NCBI GenBank assembly: GCA_964632305.1
Contig: CAZWBR010000039.1
Span: 1 to 37,383, forward strand
Reading direction: 5' to 3'
Origin: CAZWBR01 sp964632305
GTDB lineage: Bacteria > Bacteroidota > Bacteroidia > Bacteroidales > Prolixibacteraceae
DNA: 37,383 bases
Shown in pieces: positions 14,365 through 22,109 of this stretch. The position numbers and the translations under genes were made by a program. The stretch's first letter is position 1. Each line of letters opens with the position of its first letter. Under the pieces are notes generated by a model. That model worked only from the letters and a program-made list of their open reading frames with translations. It made no database searches and was not told where the DNA came from.

Positions 14365-16791
14365 TTAAAACTCGGCACTTATCCCCAGCATGAAATGAGT
14401 ACCGGCTTGCGGGAAATAGCCGTCCATTTTTTCCCTGATCCCTTCCGAGTAATAGGAATAAACCCAGGCGTTGGTCTCATACTCTTCGTTGAACAGGTTA
14501 TTGATATGGGCAAAGAGCGTAAGCTTTTTGAATGGTTTGGGATTAAACGAATAATTCATCTTCAGGTTACTGACAAAATAAGCGTCGAGCGATCGATCGT
14601 TGTCGGAACTGTTGTCGATATACTGTTTACCGACATAGTTGGATGCCAGGTTTATATTGAAATGGCCGGAAGGTCGCCAATCGAAATAACTGCCTGCGAT
14701 GACCTCGGGTGAAAAGGCGATATTGGTCGTTCCGATATTTCGGGAGATTTGTGCGCCCCAGTTGTCCCAGTCATCGACATATTCGACGAAATCGAGGATC
14801 TTGTTGCGGCTGAAGGTGGCGTTACCGTTCCACGCAAGCGATTTGGTCAGTTGAAGGCCGCCCGACAGTTCGATGCCCCTGCGGAAACTTTTCGGGGCAT
14901 TGGTCATGATGGCCGAGCCGACGTCGTTAATCTCGCCGGTCAGGATCAGTTGGTCGCGGTAGATCATGTTGTAGAGATTGACCGAGAAATGGTAATTGGC
15001 CGATTTAACGTTGTATCCCAGTTCGAAATCGTGCAACTTTTCCTGTCGGGGCATCGGTTTGGTGGGATCGGCATCGGTATAATTACTGCGGTTGGGTTCG
15101 CGGTGAGCGTTGCCGTAAGAGAAATAGATATTCCGGTTTTCAGAGACAGAGTAGAATAATCCCGCTTTTGGATTAAAGAAATCGAACAGGTGTTTCTGGC
15201 TGATATCGCGAAGGTCATCATCGGTGCCATCGATTTTATAATAGATATGGCGGTATTGAAGATCGGCATATAAAGAGAGATGGTCGTTCAATTCCTGGCT
15301 GAACTTGCTATAGATGTTGAAATCTTTCTTTTTCCCGTTCGACCGGTACCATTCGTGGTTATAGGGTAGATTGCCGTAATATTTGGCCCAGATCACCTTG
15401 CCGAAGTGGTCGCCATCGTAAGTATTCCAGGCTCCGCCAAAGGTCAGGTCGGTGCCGTTCTTCTTATAGGAGAGTGAGGTTACGGCCCCGTAGAAATCGT
15501 TGTCGAGCCATTTCTGATTGATGAGATCTGTTTTTTCGATCGTTGAGCCGCCCAGGACAATATCGGGCATCAGATAATCGCCCAGCGACTTGTTTTGTTT
15601 GTACGATTCGTAATAACCCCGACCATAGGTGTAGTGGAGAGAGGAGTTCAGGTTGAGGGCAGGGGTGATTTTAAGGGAGTAGTGCAATTGATAATGATCC
15701 TGCTGATAATTATCGGTTTCGTTGTCGTAATAGGCTGTTTTTCCGTTTTGGTCCTTATATTCCCCGGAAGGGTTATAGGTCCTGTCGGACTGGAGCAGGG
15801 AGGAGGGGACGCCGTTCCAGGCCTGGTAGGTCTTCTCGTTTCCTGAGAAGATATTCAGTTTAAGCAGCGAACGGTCGGTCACATATCCCGCTGAGGCATA
15901 GAATGATTTCAGGTCGCTGAAGGCGCGGTCGACGAACCCGTCGGAGGTGATCTTGGAGAGACGGACATCGAACGTGTATTTCCCGTTGAGGAGTCCGGTT
16001 CCGGCAGTAAGGGTGTTTTTCCGGGTTCCGAAACTGCCCACGGCGCCGTCGTAACAGGCGGTGGCTTCAGGGTTTATATTGTTGGTCTGCATGTTGACCG
16101 TTCCGCCGAAGGCGCCCGCCCCGTTGGTCGAGGTTCCGACACCGCGCTGGACCTGAATATTTTCGACCGATGAGGCGAAGTCGGGCATGTTGACCCAAAA
16201 GACGCCGTGCGATTCTGCCTCGTTGAGAGGGATGCCGTTAACGGTTATGTTGATGCGGTTGCCGTCGGTTCCCCTGATCCTGAAGTTGGTGTAGCCGATT
16301 CCCGTTCCGGCATCGGAGGAGGTGACCAGCGATGGGGTCAGGGCCAGTAGAAAGGGCATGTCCTGACCGGCATTTTGTTTTTTTATCTCCTCGCCGCTCA
16401 GGTTGACATAGGTTACCGGGGTTTTTTCGCCGGCACGAATGGCCGAGACAATGATATCCTCAGTCATAATGGTGGAAGGGACCATCGTCACGGTTAGCGT
16501 ATTGGTTCCCTGATTGATTTCCACTCTTTTCCGTTCGGTCTGGTAGCCCATAAATGTGACGACCACGGTATAGCGTTTCTCGGTTAAGTTGTTGAAAACA
16601 AAGGATCCGTCGGCCGCTGCCGAGGTTCTTGTATTGGAAGGTTCAAGCAGAATATTGGCCCCGGCCAGCGCTTCCCCTTCCTGGCTTTCAATTTTTCCGA
16701 TCAGTTTCGATTGGGCTGACGCAAATGACCACGAGAGCATCATGATCCCTGTTAGTGTAAAAATCCGTAACCACAACATTTTTCTTTTCAT
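14365..16791 (-). CDS. TonB-dependent outer-membrane receptor, probably thiamin or precursor uptake
   Basis: An 808-residue receptor. It has a signal peptide ending near FASAQ (about residue 27), a carboxypeptidase-regulatory-like beta domain (about 30-110), a plug domain (about 112-240, with NFRIRGTDGNRINITVNGIPLNEAESHG and RGVGTSTNGAGAFGGTVNMQT) and a 22-strand barrel ending in the outer-membrane sorting residue F (LGISAEF). It takes a ligand through the outer membrane using TonB energy. The leader carries a TPP riboswitch, so by known practice in Bacteroidota the ligand should be thiamin, a thiamin phosphate or a precursor such as HMP. This substrate is inferred from regulation, not from the barrel. 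No inner-membrane transporter such as PnuT follows; it is a single-gene unit ending at the two-way terminator. Confidence 0.9.
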   Translation of the reverse strand: MKRKMLWLRIFTLTGIMMLSWSFASAQSKLIGKIESQEGEALAGANILLEPSNTRTSAAADGSFVFNNLTEKRYTVVVTFMGYQTERKRVEINQGTNTLTVTMVPSTIMTEDIIVSAIRAGEKTPVTYVNLSGEEIKKQNAGQDMPFLLALTPSLVTSSDAGTGIGYTNFRIRGTDGNRINITVNGIPLNEAESHGVFWVNMPDFASSVENIQVQRGVGTSTNGAGAFGGTVNMQTNNINPEATACYDGAVGSFGTRKNTLTAGTGLLNGKYTFDVRLSKITSDGFVDRAFSDLKSFYASAGYVTDRSLLKLNIFSGNEKTYQAWNGVPSSLLQSDRTYNPSGEYKDQNGKTAYYDNETDNYQQDHYQLHYSLKITPALNLNSSLHYTYGRGYYESYKQNKSLGDYLMPDIVLGGSTIEKTDLINQKWLDNDFYGAVTSLSYKKNGTDLTFGGAWNTYDGDHFGKVIWAKYYGNLPYNHEWYRSNGKKKDFNIYSKFSQELNDHLSLYADLQYRHIYYKIDGTDDDLRDISQKHLFDFFNPKAGLFYSVSENRNIYFSYGNAHREPNRSNYTDADPTKPMPRQEKLHDFELGYNVKSANYHFSVNLYNMIYRDQLILTGEINDVGSAIMTNAPKSFRRGIELSGGLQLTKSLAWNGNATFSRNKILDFVEYVDDWDNWGAQISRNIGTTNIAFSPEVIAGSYFDWRPSGHFNINLASNYVGKQYIDNSSDNDRSLDAYFVSNLKMNYSFNPKPFKKLTLFAHINNLFNEEYETNAWVYSYYSEGIREKMDGYFPQAGTHFMLGISAEF

Positions 16792-16934
16792 CTTTTACAG
16801 CATTAAATAAGAGTAAATTGCATGGTCAACTGCTGACGTCGGACAGTCGGACCAATAAAAGAAGGGGTGGTTAAAGAATTGAATTCATTCGATTGAGTCA
16901 GGATCCTGTTCGATCCGTTCGGTCAGTATCGGAA

Positions 16935-16985
16935 CAAAAAATGTTTGGCCAAAGCAAAACATCCGGGAAGGAAATTCCGGTTTTG
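16935..16985 (-). terminator. Candidate expression platform of the TPP riboswitch
   Basis: Read on the minus strand, a hairpin (CAAAAC with GTTTTG outside, CCGGAA with TTCCCGG inside; 16955-16985) is followed by the short palindrome TTTGGCCAAA (16944-16953) and then six T (to 16935). This could stop transcription when TPP is bound. The 13-base distance from the main stem to the T-run makes the exact fold uncertain. Confidence 0.45.
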
Positions 16986-17019
16986 TTCTGATAGAGACCC
17001 TCAAAAGATTCAGATTTGC

Positions 17020-17098
17020 ATTTTCCCTTTCCAGCATTACCCGGACAGGTTCTATGGGTTTGATCTCAGCCTGTTTCTTTAAGGCACCCCTTATCATC
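17020..17098 (-). promoter_or_regulatory. TPP riboswitch (THI element)
   Basis: On the minus strand the conserved THI blocks occur in order: GGGGTGCC, then GGCTGAGA, ACCC, GAACCTG, CCGGGTAATG and a closing CTGGAAAGGGA. These match the TPP aptamer as seen in thiC and thiM leaders, including the CUGAGA loop that binds the pyrimidine ring and the GAACCUG and GGGUAAUG blocks that bind the pyrophosphate side. It lies directly behind a good promoter and about 230 bases ahead of the receptor start, so it should lower receptor expression when TPP is plentiful. A short frame over this region is not a gene. Confidence 0.93.
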
Positions 17099-17102
17099 GG
17101 CA

Positions 17103-17132
17103 CAAAGGTAGGCGAAAAAGAGGTTCGTACAA
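17103..17132 (-). promoter_or_regulatory. Promoter of the TPP-controlled receptor gene
   Basis: On the minus strand, TTG (17130-17132), a 19-base spacer and TACCTTTG (17103-17110) form a full match to the Bacteroidota promoter. The transcript would begin about five bases before the aptamer. Confidence 0.75.
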
Positions 17133-17249
17133 CAGGTTTATCCGTTTTTTCGGCAGAAAGAAAAAAATTTTAATAAAACCCGCCGGAGAAGTGGATTTGT
17201 AGACTATTGAATGTCAGGTTTTTGGGTGTTTATTTTTTGGAGATAAAAA

Positions 17250-17282
17250 AAAGATGAAAAAAATCAGTTTTTTTTCATCTTT
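17250..17282. terminator. A/T-rich hairpin downstream of the acyl-CoA ligase
   Basis: AAAGATGAAAAAAA (17250-17263) pairs over 14 bases with 17269-17282. On the minus strand the stem is followed by more T, so it may be the real end of the ligase transcript, 140 bases past its stop. The stretch 17133-17422 holds this hairpin, the next one, and otherwise only AT-rich sequence. Confidence 0.4.
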
Positions 17283-17374
17283 CCGGGGTAACCTTTTTTC
17301 TGTTTTGGGTATTAACTAATGTAAAATCTCTATTTATTACCCCTTTTACCTTATTTACCTTTTGCCTTTTTTAC

Positions 17375-17409
17375 AATGGCGCCGGACACTTAATCCGGCG
17401 CATTTTTTT
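17375..17409 (+). terminator. Plus-strand terminator hairpin with no plus-strand gene before it
   Basis: GCGCCGGA (17379-17386) pairs with TCCGGCGC (17394-17401), and seven T follow on the plus strand (17403-17409). On the minus strand no T-run follows. Both neighbouring genes are on the minus strand, so the transcript it would end is not annotated. Confidence 0.55.
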
Positions 17410-17422
17410 ATAATCGTGTCTT

Positions 17423-19333
17423 TCAATTGTACCAATTCTGAACCGCGCTGATATTAACAGGGTTGATGATGGATTTGGCTTCGGCGGTGTAGAGGTATTC
17501 AAGCTCATTCGAATAGTGCTCGGTGATTTTTCCGCGGACCATCTTCATGGTGCTGTTGATCATGTGGTTCTGTTCGGTAAAAGCTTCGGGAAGAACGGCG
17601 ATGGCCGCCGGGAGCCATCTCTCGGGGAATGTTCCTTCGAATTTTCCGCCTTTTTTAAAGTGGTCGATTTCCTGCTGGAGGAGTTCGAGGGCTTTGGCAT
17701 ATCCTTCCTCGCTGTCGGGTTTGATCCCGTGTTTTTCGAGTGAACGGTTTATCGCGGGAATATTGGGAACGATCATCCCCACGGTGTAGGGGTTCTGGTT
17801 GTTGTACAGCATGGCCTGATCGATATAGGGCGACTGATCGACGATGGCTTCTTCGATACCTTCGGGGCTGTATTTTTCGCCATCATTTCCAATGAGTAAG
17901 CTTTTGAACCGTCCCAGGACGTAGAGGTAGCCGTCTTTCGAGAGGTAACCCATGTCGCCGGTATGAAGCCAGCCGTCGAGGATAGTTTCGGCAGTGGCCT
18001 TGGGATTGTTCCAGTAGCCTTTCATAACGTTTTTACCCCGGCAGACAATCTCACCTTTTTCTCCGGAGGGTAAGATATTGCCGTCGTTGTCGCAGATCTT
18101 CACCTCGAGACCTTTGACTACTTTCCCGGATGAGCCGAATTTGACGGCATGGGGGGAGTTGGCGGAGATGATCGGTGCGGCCTCGGTAAGGCCGTAACCC
18201 TGATAGACCGGGATGCCGATGGCGCTGAAGAAACGCTGTAGTTCGATGTCGAGCAAGGCTCCGCCGCCGATGAAAAATTTCAGGTTACCACCAAAGCCTT
18301 CACGTATTTTGGAGAAAAGGATCTTGTCGTACAGGGCATATTCGGGTTTCAGGAGGGACCTCCAGCTTTGGCCTTTGTTCCATCCGTCGCCATTGTAAGC
18401 ATAGGCAACTTTCAGCGCGCGGTTATAGAGCAACTCGGTAAACCTGCCTTTCGACTGGATATTCTTCTCGATATTTTTTCGAAAATTTTTGGAGAGGGCC
18501 GGTACGCTCATCATGATATCGGGTTGGAACTCCTGAATGTTTTGCGGGACATTGCGAAGGGTCTCCATGGGGGTGCGCCCGTTTTGGGGAGAGCCGATCG
18601 ATGCGCCCTTCATCATGAAGGTGTAGAGGCAGGCCGTGTGGGCGAAGGAGTGGTCCCAGGGCAGGATAGCCAGGGTCTTGTAGTGGGGATAGATCTCCAG
18701 TACCGAATGGGCCTGAATGACATTGGCCGTGTAATTCAGTTGGGTAAGCATGATCCCTTTGGGGTCGGCAGTGGTCCCGGAGGTATAAGAGATATTGGCC
18801 ACATCGTCGGGTTGGACGCTTTTCCAGGTATTCTCAAAGATCTTCCTGTTTTCTTCCGATTGCAGAAAGGCATCTCCTTTGAGCAGGAGTTCATCTGCGG
18901 TGATCTCTTTTTCTCCCGGATTGGGAACCGGATCGAGATGGATGATATATTCAACGCCGGGCAATTGCTTGATTATCTCCTTGATTTTAGGTGCCTGGGT
19001 TGCCGATACGATCAGATATTTAGCCCCGGAATGTTCGATCCGGAATTTCAGCTCAGTGGATTCGAGCTTAACGGAAAGCGGGACATTGATCGCGCCACAG
19101 TAGAAGACAGATAACTCGCTGATCAACCAGTAGTTTCTGCCTTCGGCCAGCAATCCGGCCCGATCGCCCTTTTGCATCCCCAGGGAAAGGAGCCCGGCAC
19201 TGAACCGGTACACTGTTTTCTGAACCTCTGCGTATGAAGTTGGCCGGTAGAGGCCGGTGGTCTTCTCCCACAACAGGGGGTTGTTTGGGAATTGTTTAAC
19301 ACTGGTTTCAAAAAGTTCAATCAGGGTCCTCAT
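17423..19333 (-). CDS. Long-chain fatty acid-CoA ligase (AMP-forming)
   Basis: A 636-residue member of the adenylate-forming ligase family. The P-loop-like AMP motif is YTSGTTADPKG (about residues 185-195), followed by the WDHSFAHT segment, the YGLTEAAPIISAN motif and the HTGDMGYLSKDGYLYVLGRFK hinge, with a C-terminal lid domain shortened or diverged around GNDGEKYSPEGIEEAIVD. It would activate a fatty acid to acyl-AMP and then acyl-CoA, at the inner face of the membrane. Start is taken at the ATG at 19333 (MRTLIELFETSV): the upstream TTG at 19360 lies inside a TATTTTTG promoter element. It is close in form to eukaryote-like and FadD15-like ligases; the chain-length preference is not readable. 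Confidence 0.88.
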   Translation of the reverse strand: MRTLIELFETSVKQFPNNPLLWEKTTGLYRPTSYAEVQKTVYRFSAGLLSLGMQKGDRAGLLAEGRNYWLISELSVFYCGAINVPLSVKLESTELKFRIEHSGAKYLIVSATQAPKIKEIIKQLPGVEYIIHLDPVPNPGEKEITADELLLKGDAFLQSEENRKIFENTWKSVQPDDVANISYTSGTTADPKGIMLTQLNYTANVIQAHSVLEIYPHYKTLAILPWDHSFAHTACLYTFMMKGASIGSPQNGRTPMETLRNVPQNIQEFQPDIMMSVPALSKNFRKNIEKNIQSKGRFTELLYNRALKVAYAYNGDGWNKGQSWRSLLKPEYALYDKILFSKIREGFGGNLKFFIGGGALLDIELQRFFSAIGIPVYQGYGLTEAAPIISANSPHAVKFGSSGKVVKGLEVKICDNDGNILPSGEKGEIVCRGKNVMKGYWNNPKATAETILDGWLHTGDMGYLSKDGYLYVLGRFKSLLIGNDGEKYSPEGIEEAIVDQSPYIDQAMLYNNQNPYTVGMIVPNIPAINRSLEKHGIKPDSEEGYAKALELLQQEIDHFKKGGKFEGTFPERWLPAAIAVLPEAFTEQNHMINSTMKMVRGKITEHYSNELEYLYTAEAKSIINPVNISAVQNWYN

Positions 19334-19357
19334 TAAAATAGATTTTAAAGTCATTAC

Positions 19358-19365
19358 CAAAAATA
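19358..19365 (-). promoter_or_regulatory. -7 element (TATTTTTG) of the acyl-CoA ligase gene
   Basis: TATTTTTG on the minus strand fits TAnnTTTG and ends 24 bases before the ATG at 19333. The -33 region is only a T-run about 21 bases further up. It settles the start codon in favour of 19333. Confidence 0.5.
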
Positions 19366-19454
19366 TACTTTTTAAACAGAATGGTGAAAAAAGTTTAGTG
19401 TAATGTTCTTCGGGGGGAGAAGAAAATGGGGGAGTGTGAAGAACCGCGGAGGGT

Positions 19455-19601
19455 TTAGTAGAACCATTTTCGGGGAAGAAGAGGGAGAATCAAAAAGATT
19501 GCACAGGTGATGGCAATGTAAATATTTCCTTTTAGGGCCCCATACAGAAGGCCGATCGCGAAGAGGATAAAACAGAGGGTTTTCAATACAGGATACTTCA
19601 T
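19455..19601 (-). CDS. Small membrane protein, 48 aa
   Basis: A short frame opens with ATG at 19599-19601 and ends with TAA at 19455-19457. It begins MKYPVLKTLCFILFAIGLLY and ends LPRKWFY. Two hydrophobic stretches (about residues 6-22 and 27-42) with a Gly-Asn turn between them suggest a two-helix hairpin in the inner membrane, with basic residues at both ends. The lack of charged residues inside the helices and the clean stop argue that it is a real gene and not chance. It is upstream of the acyl-CoA ligase on the same strand with a gap of about 120 bases that contains the ligase promoter. No family is recognised. Confidence 0.55.
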   Translation of the reverse strand: MKYPVLKTLCFILFAIGLLYGALKGNIYIAITCAIFLILPLLPRKWFY

Positions 19602-19754
19602 ATCAGAATTGTTTTTTCAGTTAATCCGATCCCGGTAGAAGAATCATCGCTGTAATAAAGCTACGAAAAAAAAGGATTGATTTCGCGGCAGTGTGGTGAT
19701 TTTTTCTACCAGTGAGGTTCAGCCACAGGGTTGAGATGATACCTCTCTGAACAG

Positions 19755-19801
19755 GAATGCCCCCCTGAAGCCATTTTTCGTGAGGCTTCTGGAGGGCATT
19801 C
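19755..19801 (-). terminator. Long hairpin after the aldose epimerase gene
   Basis: GAATGCCC (19755-19762) pairs with GGGCATTC (19794-19801) and GAAGCC (19767-19772) with GGCTTC (19784-19789), with two small mismatches between. It starts about 28 bases after the epimerase stop. No T-run follows on the minus strand, so it may protect the 3' end instead of terminating. A 60-residue frame over it is rejected as a gene. Confidence 0.5.
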
Positions 19802-19829
19802 AAATTTGTGTATGAAAAGTGGAGTTGGA

Positions 19830-20879
19830 TTATTTAACTCCGAACTTGTAAATGGTTTTCGATTGGAACACTTCGCCCGGTTTCAATACGGTGGTCGGGA
19901 ATTCGGGGTGGTTTGGCGAATCGGGATAGTGCTGGGTCTCGAGGGCCAGCCCGGAATAGCGGCCATACAGTTCGCCACCTTGTCCTTTGATGTTGGGAAT
20001 ATAGTACCCGGTGTAGAGTTGGATTCCCGGTTCGGTTGTATAGACTTCGACGGTGCGGCCGGTGGTCTCTTCGGAGAGCAGGGCGGCTTTCACCAGTTTG
20101 TTATCGGTGTTGTTAAGCACATAGTTAAGGTCGTAACCGGTATCGAGAGTGCTTATTTTATCTTTGATTTTGGCCGGTTCAGAGAAATCGTAAGCAGAAC
20201 CGGTAATGTCCTCAATCACACCGGTAGGAATCAATCCCTCATCGTTGACGGTTCTCTGTTTGCTGTTGATTTTCAAGGTGTGACCCAGGATGTTTTCCTT
20301 GCAGCCGGTGAGGTTGAAATAGGAGTGATTGGTGAGGTTGACCACGGTAGTACGATCGGTCTCGGCTTTATAATCGATCTGCAACTCGTTTTTATGGTTC
20401 AGCGAGTAGGTGACCGAGACGTCGATGTTACCCGGGTAGCCGGCTTCCATGTGAAGGGCGCGGTATTTCATCTCGACCCCAACCACATTGGGTTTGGCGA
20501 ATTTTTTGGGAACCCAGACCACTTTATCGAATCCGGTAATCCCGCCATGCAGGTGGTTCTCGCCGTTATTCACTGCCAGGGTATATTCTTTTCCTTCGAG
20601 CGAAAATTTTCCTTTCCCGATCCGGTTGGCATAACGTCCGCAGGCACATCCGAAATAGGGGCAGTTGTCGATATAGTTGTTCGAAAGGTAGTCGGAAAGG
20701 GTTTTAAATCCGAGAACGATATTGTCTTTATTGCCGTTTTTATCGGGCATCTCGATAGAGGTGATAATTGCTCCGTAGTTGGTGATTTTCACGGTAACCC
20801 CGTTGTCGTTTTTCAGGGTATAGATAAAGATTTTTTCGCCTCTGCGGCCACTTCCGAATACATCGCGAGTTAATTCCAT
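19830..20879 (-). CDS. galM: Aldose 1-epimerase (mutarotase)
   Basis: A 349-residue beta-sandwich enzyme that interconverts the alpha and beta forms of glucose, galactose and similar sugars. Active-site features of the GalM family are all present: NNGENHLHGGITGFDKVVW (with the substrate-contacting His), NLTNHSYFNLTG (catalytic acid His), and LALETQHYPDSPNHPEFP (catalytic base Glu). FGCACGRYANRIGKGKFSL is the conserved N-terminal segment. There is no signal peptide, so it acts in the cytoplasm. It has its own promoter and ends at a long hairpin. It could be specialised for another sugar, as no galactose genes are nearby. Confidence 0.93.
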   Translation of the reverse strand: MELTRDVFGSGRRGEKIFIYTLKNDNGVTVKITNYGAIITSIEMPDKNGNKDNIVLGFKTLSDYLSNNYIDNCPYFGCACGRYANRIGKGKFSLEGKEYTLAVNNGENHLHGGITGFDKVVWVPKKFAKPNVVGVEMKYRALHMEAGYPGNIDVSVTYSLNHKNELQIDYKAETDRTTVVNLTNHSYFNLTGCKENILGHTLKINSKQRTVNDEGLIPTGVIEDITGSAYDFSEPAKIKDKISTLDTGYDLNYVLNNTDNKLVKAALLSEETTGRTVEVYTTEPGIQLYTGYYIPNIKGQGGELYGRYSGLALETQHYPDSPNHPEFPTTVLKPGEVFQSKTIYKFGVK

Positions 20880-20910
20880 GGTATGTGAATTTTTAAATGT
20901 TAGTCTGATA

Positions 20911-20941
20911 CAAACTTAAGGAATTTGATTTTTACCACCAA
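20911..20941 (-). promoter_or_regulatory. Promoter of the aldose 1-epimerase gene
   Basis: On the minus strand, TTG (20939-20941), a 20-base spacer and TAAGTTTG (20911-20918) fit the phylum promoter. The -7 element ends 31 bases before the ATG. Confidence 0.7.
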
Positions 20942-21113
20942 TCTTCCGGCCGAATGATTTTGATAATTATTGCCGAATGTCGGGAAAATCGGAAGGATAG
21001 AAAAAAATGAAAATTGATCATTTGCATTTTGTCCCGATAAATTTAATTTTACATTCAATCGGTATTAATAGCCGGTGCTGTCTCTATGGGGCAGGAATTT
21101 TATCATTTGGACT

Positions 21114-22034
21114 ATGGCTGGTTATGATATAATTGGTGATGTTCATGGTTATGCGACGCTTCTGAAGAAGTTGCTGAAGTCGATGGGTTATACCCGTATG
21201 AACGGGTCGTGGAGTCATCCGGAGCGGAAAGCCATTTTTATCGGTGATTTTATTAACCGGGGGCCTGAAATCGCCGAGGCCCTTGAGATAGTGCGCAGTA
21301 TGGTGGAGTCGGGGAATGGCCTGGCTATCCTGGGAAATCACGAGTATAGCGCCATCCTTTACTACATTCAAGATACTAATGGGATTTTTCTTCTGCATCA
21401 TATCGCCGGAAACCGTAACCAGCTACAGTCGACGATTTCTGCCTACAAGAATAATAAGGAGTTGTTGCGCGACCATTTGAGATGGATGCGTACCCTCCCT
21501 TTCTATCTTGATCTGGGCCCGATCCGTATCGTTCATGCTTACTGGAATGATGAGGAGGTTGACTACTTGAAATTGTTCCTCCCGGAAGGTCGGTTGAAGA
21601 AAAAGTTTCTGAGGGAGATCCACGAAGGGCAGCATCCCTCTTCAGGGATGATTTACCGGATGCTTAAGGGACTGGAGTATCAATGCCCTTCTGATTTGTT
21701 TGTTCGTTGCAGCAAGGGGATCAGCCGCCGGTTGTTCAGGATGAACTGGTGGGAGTCGCCCGAGGATAAGACCTTCAGGCAGCTTTCGTTCGGGAATAAA
21801 TTTCTGCTTCCCGATTATCATGTTCCGCAGGAGATTGCTCCATCCTTCGATCAATACCCGCCTGAGAAGCCGATTGTATTTATGGGGCATTACTGTTTAT
21901 CGGAGGGGCCTTACATTTTTCAGCAGAACATTTGCTGTGTCGATAGCTGCGTGGCCTCGACCGGTCAGCTTACCGCCTATCGCTGGGATGGGGAGACCGT
22001 GCTGAATCCCGATCATCTGGTAGTGGTTTCGTGA
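21114..22034 (+). CDS. Metallophosphoesterase (calcineurin-like, PPP type)
   Basis: A 306-residue phosphatase. The metal-binding motifs of the PPP superfamily appear in order: GDVHG (residues 8-12), GDFINRG (44-50), GNHE (74-77), a histidine in RIVHAYWND and another in FMGHYCLS. These residues hold two divalent metals and activate water for phosphoester cleavage. Relatives include PrpE and ApaH-like diadenosine tetraphosphatases and bacterial PPP phosphatases, so the substrate may be a nucleotide or a protein; this cannot be settled. The start at 21114 (MAGYDIIGDVHG) gives the motif its usual place near the N-terminus; the frame open before it adds an unlikely 13 residues. It is a single gene, convergent with guaA. 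Confidence 0.82.
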   Translation: MAGYDIIGDVHGYATLLKKLLKSMGYTRMNGSWSHPERKAIFIGDFINRGPEIAEALEIVRSMVESGNGLAILGNHEYSAILYYIQDTNGIFLLHHIAGNRNQLQSTISAYKNNKELLRDHLRWMRTLPFYLDLGPIRIVHAYWNDEEVDYLKLFLPEGRLKKKFLREIHEGQHPSSGMIYRMLKGLEYQCPSDLFVRCSKGISRRLFRMNWWESPEDKTFRQLSFGNKFLLPDYHVPQEIAPSFDQYPPEKPIVFMGHYCLSEGPYIFQQNICCVDSCVASTGQLTAYRWDGETVLNPDHLVVVS

Positions 22035-22049
22035 GCGATCAGAAAAAAC

Positions 22050-22082
22050 AATCCCCTCCTATCCTTTCGACAAGAGGGGATT
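22050..22082 (-). terminator. guaA terminator
   Basis: AATCCCCTC (22050-22058) pairs with GAGGGGATT (22074-22082). On the minus strand the stem is followed by GTTTTTT, so it ends guaA. On the plus strand only ATT follows, so it is weaker for the phosphoesterase gene. Confidence 0.83.
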
Positions 22083-22109
22083 ATCCGTTGATAAATTATT
22101 CTGAATGCC

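Noticed and set aside
16885..17103. 72-codon minus-strand frame
   Set aside because: It covers the TPP aptamer and its platform; the RNA structure explains the conservation and no protein pattern is visible.
19621..19803. 60-codon minus-strand frame
   Set aside because: Its start lies in the long hairpin after galM, its composition is mixed without a helix or motif, and no promoter was found. A real small protein is not excluded but not supported.
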